Shown here: positions 29,790 through 41,600 of the stretch, piece after piece
Layout of the letters: each line of letters starts with the position of its first letter
How positions within the stretch are numbered: position 1 is the stretch's first letter
Assembly (NCBI GenBank): GCA_950097015.1
Contig: CATNEN010000003.1
Coordinates: 2,247,501 to 2,311,500, forward strand
Direction: 5' to 3'
DNA length: 64,000 nt
From: Macrostomum hystrix
Taxonomy: Eukaryota; Platyhelminthes; Macrostomidae
Program-made: the position numbers and the translations under genes
Notes under the pieces: model-generated
Seen by the model: only the letters and a program-made list of their open reading frames with translations
Databases searched by the model: none
What the model was told of the DNA's origin: nothing

Positions 29790-30945
29790 ATTCTCTCTGT
29801 AATTCTGTTCTTCATTCTGTTTGTAACCCTGTCTGTCCTTGTTTGTCACTCTCTGTTATTCTGTTTGGCACTCTCTCTGTCATTCTGTTTGTCACTCTCT
29901 GTTATTCTGTTTGGCACTCTCTCTGTCATTCTGTTTGTCACTCTCTGTTATTCTGTTTGGCACTCTCTCTGTCATTCTGTTTGTCACTCTGTTATTCTGT
30001 TTGGCACTCTCTCTGTCATTTTGTTTGGTCACTCTCTGTCTTTCTGTTTGTCACTCTCTGTCCTTCTGTTTGTCACTCTCTGTACTTCTGTTTATCACTC
30101 TGTTATTCTGTTTGGCACTCTCTGTACTTCTGTTTGGCACTCTCTGTACTTCTGTTTGGCACTCTCTCTGGCATTCTGTTTGGCATTCTGTTCTTCATTC
30201 TGTTCGTCACCCTGTCTGTCATTCTATTTGTCATCCTGTTTGTCACTCTGTCTGTCATTCTATTTGTCATCCTGTTTGTCACTCTGTCTGTCATTCTATT
30301 TGTCATCCTGTTTGTTACTCTGTCTGTCATTCTATTTGTCATCCTGTTTGTCACTCTGTCTGTCATTCTATTTGTCATCCTGTTCGTCACTCTGTCTGTC
30401 ATTCTATTTTTCATCCTGTTTGTCACTCTGTCTGTCATTCTATTTGTCATCCTGTTTGTCACTCTGTCTGTCATTCTATTTGTCATCCTGTTTGTCACTC
30501 TGTCTGTCATTCTATTTGTCATCCTGTTTGTCACTCTGTCTGTCATTCTATTTGTCATCATGTTTGTTACTCTGTCTGTCATTCTATTTGTCATCCTGTT
30601 TGTCACTCTGTCTGTCATTCTATTTGTCATCCTGTTTGTTACTCTGTCTGTCATTCTATTTGTCATCCTGTTTGTCACTCTGTCTGTCATTCTATTTGTC
30701 ATCCTGTTTGTCACTCTGTCTGTCATTCTATTTGTCATCCTGTTTGTCACTCTGTCTGTCATTCTATTTGTCATCCTGTTTGTCACTCTGTCTGTCATTC
30801 TATTTGTCATCCTGTTTGTCACTCTGTCTGTCATTCTATTTGTCATCCTGTTTGTCACTCTGTCTGTCATTCTATTTGTCATCCTGTTTGTCACTCTGTC
30901 TGTCATTCTATTTGTCATCCTGTTTGTCACTCTGTCTGTCTTCAA
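29790..30945. repeat. 36-bp minisatellite built from three 12-bp subunits
   Basis: The main array (from about 30210) repeats a 36-bp unit made of CTATTTGTCATC, CTGTTTGTCACT and CTGTCTGTCATT. The left part has irregular related units (TCTGTTTGGCACTCTCTC). Long open frames in both orientations arise because the unit length is a multiple of three without stops. Confidence 0.95.
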
Positions 30946-33100
30946 TTTAGTTATTTTCTCTCTCGTTCTCTCTGTCTGTCTTTCCGTCTCGATTTCGCGA
31001 TCCGCACGATCTATTATTTACTTGTGCAAGTTAAATAACGCTAACCGCAATTTCATCGTCCAATTTTTCTAAGAAACGAAGCTTGTCAAGTTGTTTTTGT
31101 TTAATATTTTAGATTTTTTAAATAATGTTTTGTAGCACGGACACCATTGATTTGACTTTGGGACCAGAAAAATAAGAATAAAACTAGAGGACTTCATTTT
31201 CTATATGCATATTTTATAACTGCCCTTTTAACTGGTTCATTTTGCTTTATTTTGCTTTTAATTTGTTTTCCTTTTTTTCTCGGGTTCTTCATAAAATCTT
31301 GTAATGTTAGAGTAGGAGTTTTATTATGGCTTCAAAGTGTTAAAATCGTTTTCTTCTTAATGTTGTTGTGTTGTTTTAAATTGTTGTCCATTTTATTTAA
31401 CTGCGCTTTTGGTAATTGAACTAACAGGGGTTTTTAATATATTGGCATAAAATACAGGGTTGTGTTAGCCAATCAAATCAATAATACGAGTATTTGTTCG
31501 CTCAGCCAATCACAGCAGGTGGAAAAAATGTTTTAAGGCGACAGATAATTTGATTCTGAGGCAGTGAATAATTAGGACACTTTTTCAATTTGAATTCCCG
31601 CCACTTTTTCTCACGCGCTAGCTATTTGTCGTAACCCCACGCGGTGCTCTTTGTTCGTTGTATGCGCACTCAAGCGGAATATGCACCCACCCCAATCTTC
31701 ACCTCGATCCCCAACCACCCGTTAACACTGGTTAACCTTGTTACCCACGTTGGACCTGCTTTACGTGATTCCACTTCCTACCTCTTTCCCTGTTTCGATA
31801 TTAAAGTAAATCGAGTTCTTTAGGGATTTTCCTAATAGGAGAAAACAATTAGATACCTTTGCCTTCCCAATCCTCTCCCAAAGTTATCTCGTCGGCCTTC
31901 TTTACCCGAAGTCATCCTATTATATGATCCCTTTGAAATCCCAAATATAAAGTCGTAAAATCCCATCTAAAAATCCACCTGAAGTCCACCTAAAGTTCCC
32001 TAAATACCCCCCTGAAGTCCCAAAACTCGCCTTTATCCCCCTAATGAAACTGTACTAATTCCGGACCCCATAGAGGAAAGTAAGTGAGATTGTGAAGGAC
32101 GTTCACCAGGCAACTTCGATCCATCCTGATACGCCCCACGGACTGTGTGCCCCAGATCAGTGACCTTAGCCCTCGTGCCAGCAGCAGTAAATTCCGCTCC
32201 CATTGTTAGTAGCTATAGTGTCTAGCCGCTCGGGCATTAGCGCTACCTTAGGTATAACACGAACAGCGTGAAAAATACCTATTCTCACTCTCATAACTTA
32301 CGCTACCATTCCCCCCAAATATTCAGCTCACCAATCCCAAATCCAACAAATAGAGAGAGAGTTGAGAGGTCTGCTACAATTCATAACTTCTGTTGACTTA
32401 TCTTCGACAGCGAAAACATCGTTTATTTCGTTTTTAATAAATTCATTTGTAATTAATTTCTAGATAGTTAAAGGCGTGCGCATTTTGCCATATTTCTTTC
32501 CTTTTATAAATCTATTGACATGCCTGTTTGTTACTCAATTCAGAATATAGTTTTCTATTAGATAACCAAATAACACAAATTAATTCTACTGGTGCAGTAA
32601 TATTAAAAATAAGTTTTTTTGTCTAATCGTTTCATCTGTGCTTCCAGTCTAGCTTGCTAATTATTGATTAAGAAACGCTGTTATCCTACTTAACTTGCCC
32701 AAGTAGTATGTTAATGATGTGCGTGTCTTATTTTGTTTCTGAAATTTTTATTGCAAATTTTAACCGGGCTTCAGCTTCACTAGCTTTTAATGTCGCGTTG
32801 TGTTCATTAGCTGCCAACTTCATTTTTTTCCACTTCTCGGTTTTCCACAAAAAATACTTGTTTTGTTTGTATAGCATAGTATTTTTTGTATAAGTGTAAT
32901 GTATATTCTTTCTTTTACTAAATTCCAAGTGCAAATTATTACATTTTCATCTACATGTTGCATGTACAATGCTAAAAATAAACAGATATGAAAAAAGTTT
33001 ATCAAGACGAGTGTTATTAATTGAAACAAATATTAATTTGGCGCACAACTATAATATATAACTGATTTTCTACACGTGCGAGCAGAATGTTTTACAAATA
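30946..33100. other. Intergenic, mostly AT-rich; short rRNA-like string
   Basis: No protein gene is supported. Positions 32175-32202 (GTGCCAGCAGCAGTAAATTC...) resemble the universal 530-loop region of small-subunit rRNA, but the flanks do not extend the match. A run of TCC/CCC-rich sequence lies at 31900-32060. Confidence 0.4.
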
Positions 33101-33104
33101 TGTT

Positions 33105-34310
33105 AGTGTCTTTAATCCATCTATGAGAATCGTCTCAGATCTCTCAATGAGAGTTGTCTCTGATCTATCCATGAGAATCGTCTCTGATCTCTCCATGAGA
33201 ATTGTCTCTGATCTCTCCATGAGAATCGTCTCTGATCTATCCATGAGAATCGTCTCTGATCTCTCCATGAGAATTGTCTCTGATCTATCCATGAGAATTG
33301 TCTCTGATCTATCCATGAGAATTGTCTCTGATCTCTCCATGAGAATTGTCTCTGATCTCTCCATGAGAATTGTCTCTGATCTATCCATGAGAATTGTCTC
33401 TGATCTCTCCATGAGAATCGTCTCTGATCTCTTCATGAGAATTGTCTCTGATCTCTCCATGAGAATCGTTTCTGATTTATCCGTGAGAATTGTCTCTGAT
33501 CTCTCCATGAGAATCGTCTGATCTCTCCATGAGAATTGTCTCTGATCTCTCCATGAGAATTGTCTCTGATCTCTCCATGAGAATCGTCTGATCTGTTCAT
33601 GAGAATCGTCTGATCTGTTCATGAGAATCGACTCTGATCTCTCCATGAGAATCGTCTCTGATCTCTCCATGAGAATCGACTCTAATCTCTCCATGAGAAT
33701 CGTCTCTGATCTCTCCATGAGAATTGTCTCTGATCTCTCCATGAGAATCGTCTGATCTGTTCATGAGATTCGTCTCTGATCTCTCCATGAGAATCGTCTC
33801 TGATCTCTCCATGAGAATCGTCTCTGATCTATCCATGAGAATTGTCTCTGATCTCTACATGAGAATTGTCTCTGATCTCTGCATGAGAATTGTCTCTGAT
33901 CTCTCCATGAGAATTGTCTCTGATCTCTCCATGAGAATCGTCTCTGATCTCTCCATGAGAATCGTCTCTGATCTCTCCATGAGATTCGTCTCTGATCTCT
34001 CCATGAGAATTGTCTCTGATCTCTCCATGAGAATTGTCTCTGATCTCTCCATGAGAATGGTCTCTGATCTCTCCATGAGAATTGTCTCTGATCTCTACAT
34101 GAGAATTGTCTCTGATCTATCCATGAGAATTGTCTCTGATCTCTCCATGAGAATTGTCTCTGATCTCTACATGAGAATTGTCTCTGATCTCTGCATGAGA
34201 ATTGTCTCTGATCTCTCCATGAGAATTGTCTCTGATCTCTCCATGAGAATCGACTCTGATCTCTACATGAAGATCGTGTTTGATCCATCCATGAGAATCT
34301 TCCCTGATGC
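33105..34310. repeat. 24-bp minisatellite, ATGAGAATTGTCTCTGATCT family
   Basis: About 50 head-to-tail copies of a 24-bp unit containing CTCTCCATGAGAATCGTCTC, with a 21-bp variant (lacking TCT) in places. The same family recurs at 36925-37185. Confidence 0.95.
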
Positions 34311-34332
34311 ATTGCTCAAAGGACACTAATTG

Positions 34333-34415
34333 TTTCCCCTGTACCGCATTTGAACTCCTGACCTCTTGGAGAAGCAAGTCGCAAGCTCTAACTACTAGGC
34401 TTCATGATCCCAACG
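34333..34415 (-). repeat. tRNA-like sequence (SINE head or tRNA pseudogene)
   Basis: On the minus strand, TAGTAGTTAGAGC (34385-34397) resembles a Pol III A box and GGAGTTCAAATGCGG (34344-34358) a B box, about 30 bases apart as in tRNA genes. The acceptor stem does not pair convincingly, so it is not called a functional tRNA. Confidence 0.35.
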
Positions 34416-35044
34416 CAGACTTGAAAAAAGTCCCCACAGACATTCGCCTTCTTATTTATTTATAAATGTAAAAAAACTTTCCTTAGTAGCCTACTAACAG
34501 TAGCATTAAAACTTTTAGCAAACAGTCAATTTAGTGAGAGTACAGAGTCAAATGAAGAGGCAATTGTTAGCACAAGCTGCTACAGCCGTGCTGTTGCTCT
34601 GCAGAGCGAGTGGGGATAGAAACATGAGCCTAAAGTGACAAGACAACATCCGCTAGGCCTGACTTTTATATGCAACGATGCTTTCACTTATACTGGATCC
34701 GACTATGTGGGCCGAGAATGAATTTCTGAATTTAGTTCGGGACTGGAGAGGTTGGTAATCTTTCTAAAGCTTGCTTATCTCTACTCAACAGTAACTGGGT
34801 GGATAGCAACGATAGGACGGCAGCTATGATCATGCCGTTGGAAATCAGAGATACAGGGATAGATGAAGGAGCTCTGATAGTAATTTCTATAGTAATTTCT
34901 ATATCTACTATTTCTATTTCTAGTAGTTCTATTTCTATAGTATTTCGATTTGACACGAAGTCAAGAATTGGAAGAAATTTTTCGTGTCTGAAAAGTTAAA
35001 TTAAGTTTTAGTTCAACTAAGCTCAGCGACTCAAATCGAAAAGG
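34416..35044. other. No gene recognised
   Basis: Mixed sequence with a short run of TTTCTATAGTAATTTCTATA-type repeats at 34880-34945. No coding or RNA feature is supported. Confidence 0.4.
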
Positions 35045-36390
35045 AATTAAAGAATGAGATAGATTAGAAACGGCAGGGTGGGATAGATAAGAAATGGCAG
35101 GGTGAGAAAGATAAGGGAATGTCAGGGTGGGATAGATAAGGAATGGCAGGGTGAGATAGATAAGGAAGTGCCAGGGTGAGATAGATAAGGGAATGTCAGG
35201 GTGGGATAGATAAGGGAGTGCCAGGGTGAGATAGATAAGGAATGGCAGGGTGAGATAGATAAGGAATGGCAGGGTGAGATAGATAAGGAATGGCAGGGTG
35301 AGATAGATAAGGAATGGCAGGGTGAGATAGATAAGGGAGTGCCAGGGTGAGATAGATAAGGAATGGCAGGGTGAGATAGATAAGCGAGTGAGTGAGATAG
35401 ATAAGGGAGTGAGTGAGATATATAAGGGAATTCAGTGTGAAATAGATCAGGAATGGCAGGGTGAGATAGATAAGGAGTGGCAGGTTGAGATAGATAAGGA
35501 GTGGCAGGGTGAGATAGATAAGGGAGTGCCAGGGTGAGATAGATAAGCGAGTGAGTGAGATAGATAAGGAGTGGCAGGGTGAGATAGATAAGCGAGTGAG
35601 TGAGATAAATAAGGGAGTGAGTGAGATAGATAAGGGAATTCAGGGTGAAATAGATAAGGAATGGCAGGGTGAGATAGATAAGGAGTGGCAGGGTGAGATA
35701 GATAAGGGAGTGCCAGGGTGAGATAGATAAGCGAGTGAGTGAGATAGATAAGGAGTGGCAGGGTGAGATAGATAAGCGAGTGAGTGAGATAAATAAGGGA
35801 GTGAGTGAGATAGATAAGGGAATTCAGGGTGAGATAGATAAGGGAATGGCAGGGTGAGATAGATAAGGGAGTGGCAGGGTGAGATAAATAAGGAGTGGCA
35901 GGGTGAGATAGATAAGGAAGTGCCAGGGTGAGATAGATAAGCGAGTGAGTGAGATAGATAAGGAGTGGCAGGGTGAGATAGATAAGGAGTGGCAGGGTGA
36001 GATAGATAAGCGAGTGAGTGAGATAAATAAGGGAGTGAGTGAGATAGATAAGGGAATTCAGTGTGAAATAGATAAGGAATGGCAGGGTGAGATAGATAAG
36101 CGAGTGAGTGAGATAGATAAGGGAGTGAGTGAGATAGATAAGGGAATTCAGGGTGAAATAGATAAGGAATGGCAGGGTGAGATAGATAAGCGAGTGAGTG
36201 AGTTTGATAAGGGAGTGAGTGAGATAGATAAGGGAATTCGGGGTGAAATAGATCAGGAATGGCAGGGTGAGATAGATAAGGAGTGCCAGAGTGAGATAGA
36301 TAAGGGAACTCAGGGTGAAATAGATAAGGAATGGCAGGGTGAGATAGATAAGGGAATGGCAGAGTGAGATAGATAAGGGAATGGCATACT
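35045..36390. repeat. 24-bp minisatellite, GAGATAGATAAGGAATGGCA family
   Basis: About 55 copies with unit variants (GGAATGGCAGG, GGAGTGCCAGG, GCGAGTGAGT) arranged in higher-order blocks; for example, GAGTGAGT pairs followed by GGGAATTCAGGGTG recur several times between 35380 and 36240. Confidence 0.93.
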
Positions 36391-36731
36391 TAGACAATTA
36401 CAATATGAATAGCAAAGGGTTAAACAAATAGTTAAAACAATCACTGATAACATGTTGTTTGACTATAAAGAGGCCAGTTAAACAATGCTCTAAAAAACTG
36501 ATCAGCAAGTCCTTTGTCTAGCTGCAAATCCATTCATATTTACAAAAAGATTTTACAAAAAATGCGAGACAGTCCGCAATGTCAGTTTGATTGGCCGTGG
36601 GTTGAACAGTTTTTACCTACTGCATTTTCGTCTCTCCCCAGTCGCTAACGGCCAATGACGGATCGAATGGGGATGAGAGGCCCCCTCTGTTTGGTGGGGA
36701 AGGGGAGATTTTTTGGGATTCTGAGCTGTAA
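36391..36731. other. Unique sequence between arrays
   Basis: No confident gene. A polypyrimidine stretch ending CTCTCCCCAG at about 36640 could be a splice acceptor. Confidence 0.3.
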
Positions 36732-36732
36732 G

Positions 36733-36908
36733 ACTTGGCTTCAAAATTCCCTGTCGGAAGCATCCGATGGCAAGACCTCTTTTCTTGTCTGGAATTTCTG
36801 CTCCCTCAGTGTACTATCATTGAATTTAGTGCTTTTACATCTGTCACTGCCGAACAGTTGGTGTCCTCTGACAATTGCCTCTACAACTGGCAGACAGGAT
36901 ATTCGCTG
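36733..36908 (+). CDS. Candidate exon of unknown gene
   Basis: The frame is open from just after a TAA at 36729-36731 through 58 codons and ends exactly at a good donor (TTCGCTG|GTGAGT, 36908). It reads as an ordinary folded protein (SIRWQDLFSCLEFLLPQC...), but I do not recognise it. It cannot join in frame to the TRPC start exon because stops precede that ATG. It could instead be a 5' UTR exon of TRPC or part of another gene. Confidence 0.25.
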
Positions 36909-36924
36909 GTGAGTTCTTAATTCT

Positions 36925-37185
36925 TCCTGAGATTCGTCTGATCTGTTCATGAGAATCGTCTCTGATTTCTCTGATTTCATGAGAATCGTCTGATCTGTTC
37001 ATGAGAATCGTCTCTGATTTCACGAGAATCGTCTGATCTGTTCATGAGAATCGTCTCTGATCTGTAATTGAAAATCATCTCTGATCTCTCTATGAGAATC
37101 GTCTCTGATCTCTCCATGAGATTCGTCTCTGACTTATCCATGAGAACAGTCTCTGATCTATCCATGAGAATTGTCTCTGAACCCA
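36925..37185. repeat. 24-bp minisatellite, second locus of the 33-kb family
   Basis: About 11 copies of the GAGAATCGTCTCTGATCT unit, including the 21-bp GAGAATCGTCTGATCTGTTC variant also seen at 33580-33620, about 2.6 kb beyond the main array. Confidence 0.9.
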
Positions 37186-37805
37186 AAAGATTTCAAGAAT
37201 CGCCACTGAGAATTTTTGGAACCAGCTCAAAAGATTGAGCGTATTCAATCTCACCCAACGTGCCAGGAAAATGGCCTGTTTTTAGATTGGCGAAAACACT
37301 TTCTCCAAAAATCATGTTATTGTTGCCATGACAATTGAATTGTCACTCATGTTCACAATGGAACAGGCGTTGTCGGGTCGCACGTACTAATATTTGTCAT
37401 GCGTGACATGATGCTTATATCTCTGTTATAGCTAAAATATGTTTTTCTACCTGGCATTGTGTGAAGAGTGCATTGGACTCAAGTTGATGCCGCTAAGACA
37501 TACGCGGATGGCCCCTTGAAATTCGCCTCACCTCTGACTGAATTTGTGTTGAGCAAACAAATTGGTGTTAGTTCGGCCTAAAACAACTGCCTGCTTGTTC
37601 AAAGGTGATAGAAAAGGGAATTTTTAATAACACGCTTTAATATATTTTATCACGAATGTCTATCATGTATTCAAGGTTTTATCTACTTCTCTACTTATCT
37701 AAGGCTTTATCTAGGTTTTATCCACAAGAATACTTTGTCATCTGTTCTTCATTACTTTAACTGTTTAGTCTCACTAAAGTCGCAAATACTGTTTTTTCAC
37801 ATCGA
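37186..37805. other. No gene recognised
   Basis: Unique sequence; no gene or RNA feature is supported. Confidence 0.4.
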
Positions 37806-38355
37806 CATCTCTGTCACTCTGTCACTCTCCACTGTCTGTCACTACCCACTGTCTGTCACTCTCCACTCTGTCACTCTCCACTGTCTGTCACTCTCCACTC
37901 TGTCACTCTGTCACTCTGTCACTCTCCACTGTCTGTCACTCTCCACTCTGTCACTCTTCACTCTGTCACTCTCCACTGTCTGTCCCTCTCTACTCTGTCA
38001 CTCTCTACTCTGCCACTCTTCACTCTGTCACTCTCCACTGTCTGTCACTCTCCACTCTGTCACTCTCCACTCTGTCACTCTTCACTCTGTCACTCTCTAC
38101 TCTGTCACTCTCCACTCTGTCACTCTTCACTCTGTCACTCTTCCTTTGTCACTCTCTACTCTGTCACTATTCACTCTGTCACTCTCTACTCTGTCACTCT
38201 CTACTCTGCCAGTCTTCACTCTGTCACTATTCATTCTGTCACTCTCTACTCTGCCACTCTCTACTCTGTCACTATTCATTCTGTCACTCTCTACTCTGCC
38301 ACTCTCTACTCTCTCACTCTTCACTCCGTCATTCTCCACTGTTTCCTCTGTCACT
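37806..38355. repeat. 15-bp minisatellite CTCTGTCACTCTCCA
   Basis: Pyrimidine-rich array of a 15-bp unit with TTC, TAC and GCC variants. It ends about 12 bases before a plausible acceptor (CTGTTACAG, 38367), so it probably occupies the 3' part of a 5' UTR intron of the TRPC gene. Confidence 0.9.
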
Positions 38356-38411
38356 GTTCTGTTACAGTCTCTCCTAAATTCATCACAGCAGTTCGCCTAG
38401 CAGTTGTCGTG

Positions 38412-38619
38412 ATGGATCGGGTCTGGAATGACTACAGGACTCGTCAACGGTTTCAAGGGTCTCTGGATTTCGACGAGCGTCAATCGACAAAGTCGTCGAA
38501 ATCTGCCTGCAGCTCAGGCAGAGACGAAGACAGCTTCAACAATGGCACAAGCGGCACCGCTAGACAATTGTCGCAGATTATGGAGGAGCTTGGAGTCGAA
38601 CCTTCGATATCTAACGATG
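38412..38619 (+). CDS. TRPC: TRPC exon 1 (start exon)
   Basis: The ATG at 38412 is followed by 69 codons, Ser/Asp-rich and then [13 protein letters not shown]. It ends in phase 1 at a GTAAAG donor. An acceptor at 38367 suggests the exon starts at 38368 with 44 bases of 5' UTR. Confidence 0.8.
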
Positions 38620-41600
38620 GTAAAGTGCATTGCAACACCTACCGAATTTTTTGAGCAGTAGAAACTTTGAGTATAGACGATTGTTCTCATTGTAACAGCA
38701 TTATCAGGTTTCTGTATCGATTTTTAGCATAATCTCTTTATTTCTTTGATAGATTTTTCCTTCAGCTTTAAGTTATGCAGGCCATTTCTTAAAAAATGTT
38801 TTTTAAGTAAAACTTGTTCTTATAAATTTCCTATATTTTTCTTGTATTATTTATCGGCATTGTGCTAAGGCCTACCATAATGTTAAAATATAGTCAAATT
38901 CTTGATTCTTTGAGCAAATTAAGATTATATTTTAAGTCTAAAATATCAAAGACTTTTTAACAAAAACTTGACCGATTTCGTGCAAAATTGGATTCGCACG
39001 AACTTGGGTTCGCACGAACTTGGGTTCGCACGAACTTGGGTTCGCACGAACTTTGGTTCGCACGAACTTTGGTTCGCACGAACTTGGGTTCGCACGAACT
39101 TGGGTTCGCACGAACAATAAAAAGTGAGTATAAAAAATCCAGATGCTGCATCGGGCGGCAGTCACATCGGCGGCCTACTTCGCCAAGAGCAGCAGCTAAG
39201 CACGAACGAGCGGCAGTACCTTCTGGCTGTTGAAATGGGCGATATGCCGTCCGTGCGCGGCTGTTTGGATTCAGCCAGGAGCCTCGGCATCGACGTCAAC
39301 TGTCGGGACTCGCTGGGCAGATCAGCCATCGACGTCGCCATCGAGTTTGAGCACATCGAACTGCTCGAGCTGTTGCTGGCTAGCGGACTGGAGCTTGGAG
39401 ACGCCCTGCTGCACGCGATACGCGAGGAGAACGTCCTGGCCGTGGAGATGCTGCTCACCGCTCAGGCTGAGCGCCAGGCTAAGCTGAAAGATGCGGTGAG
39501 CACTCTTTCGTTTAGATCCTTAAAAGTGCCCAGATGGAAAAATTAAGACTCAAAGAACTCAAAGAGCCCTAAAAAAGAATATGGAATCATTAGATCCTTC
39601 AGAATTCTTGATCCCAAATAATCCCAGATCCTCAATAATCATTCGATCCTCAAGAATCCCAGATTCTCAAGAATCCCAGATTCTCAAGAATCCCAGATTC
39701 TCAAGAATCCCAGATTCTCAAGAATCCCAGATTCTCATGAATCCCAGATCCTCAAGAATCCCAGATCCTCAAGAATCCCAGATCCTCAAGATCCCAGATC
39801 CTCAAGATCCCAGATCCTCAAGATCCCAGATCCTCAAGAATCCCAGATCCTCAAGAATCCCAGATCCTCAAGAGCCCAAATCCTCAAGATCCCAGATCCT
39901 CAAGAATCCCAGATCCTCAAGATCCCAGATCCTCAAGATCCCAGATCCTCAAGATCCCAGATCCTCAAGAATCCCAGATCCTCAAGAATCCCAGATCCTC
40001 AAGATCCCAGATCCTCAAGATCCCAGATCCTCAAGAATCCCAGATCCTCAAGATCCCAGATCCTCAAGAATCCCAGATCCTCAAGAATCCCAGATCCTCA
40101 AGAATCCCAGATCCTCAAGAGCCCAGATCCTCAAGATCCCAGATCCTCAAGAATCCCAGATCCTCAAGATCCCAGATCCTCAAGAATCCCAGATCCTCAA
40201 TAATTCTCAGATCCAAAACAATTCTTCATACTGATGTTACACTTTTGCGAACGGTTTGAAAATTAAAATTCGTCAACATGGCGATATAATTGTACGAAGA
40301 AAGTTTCAAAAACTCAGTGGTAATCCTGAGAATTATATTTTTACACAATTAGCATACCCCTGTATCTTCATTAGGGTATTTTAAACGATTTTAAATTTTA
40401 TCGTTGAATCCTTTTCCAAGCATGTATAGATTTTTAGACTTTTTTGACTCATTCGCCTGAATCCCTGCTTGCAGCCTCTAGGAGCAGCTGCCGCTAATTC
40501 CGCACCTTCGTGCGCTTACCTGCGCCTAAGGGAGCATGAATTGTCTATGGTAATTCGCATTGTCGCGAATAAAAAAACGTAAAACGTTTTTTGTTAATTT
40601 GCAAATTTACAATTAGCTCTTTGATTAAGCTTCTAGATATATTTAAAATGGTATTCTAGCATTTAGGATTTATAACAACTGTCTCTAATCTATAAAACTG
40701 CACACCGAAAGTAGAGCTGTCTTTGTCTTGACTATATATTGTACTTCTTCGTGTACAGTATTACTTTAAAGAGTCTTCTTGCTTTGCTTGCAGTTCTCGA
40801 CGAAATACTAATGAAGGACTTTAACTGGCTTTTTCGATAACTTTTCAATCTGTTGGTGTCCAATTTCTGTGCTACAGTACACAGTTCTTAGATCTTCAGA
40901 TTAAGCTGTCGTTAATCCGAGATCATCAGATTGAACATTCTCTAATCCTAGGTCCTCAGATTGAGCAGTCGATAATCCCCAGCTCCTCAGATCGAGCAGT
41001 GGATAATCCCCAGCTCCTCAGATTGAGCAGTCGATAATCCCCAGCTCCTCAGATCGAGCAGTCGATAATCCCCAGCTCCTCAGATTGAGCAGTCGATAAT
41101 CCCCAGTTCCTCAGATCGAGCAGTCGATAATCCCCAGCTCCTCAGATTGAGCTGTCGATAATCCCCATTTCCTCAGATTGAGCAGTCGATAATCCCAGCT
41201 CCTCAGATTGAGCAGTCGATAATCCTCAGATCCGTTGATTCCCACCTGCATTCAGAACTCAGTTGAGGCGCCCTACTCAAGCTCATTCGCGCCGGACATC
41301 ACCCCCATCATCCTGGCGGCCCACATCGACAACTACGAGGTGATGAAGCTGCTGCTGGATCGCGGCGACCGGGTGCCCCGACCGCACCAGCTGCGGTGTG
41401 CCTGCAGGTCCTGCGTAGTCGCGCAGAAGGAGGACAGCCTGCGCCACTCCAAGGCCCGCATCAACGCCTACAAAGCCCTGGCCAGCCCGTCGCTAATCTC
41501 ACTGTCCAGCAAAGATCCCATTCTGACAGCTTTCGAGTTGAGCTGGGAGATGAAGCGCTTGGGGAAGCTGGAGAACGAATTCACCAGCGAATATGAACAA

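Noticed and set aside
29733-31072. Several long plus- and minus-strand open frames (280-409 codons)
   Set aside because: They are translations of a 36-bp array in different phases; unit length is divisible by three and contains no stop.
33092-34329. Possible CRISPR-like direct repeats
   Set aside because: Units are contiguous without unique spacers; this is a minisatellite in a eukaryotic genome.
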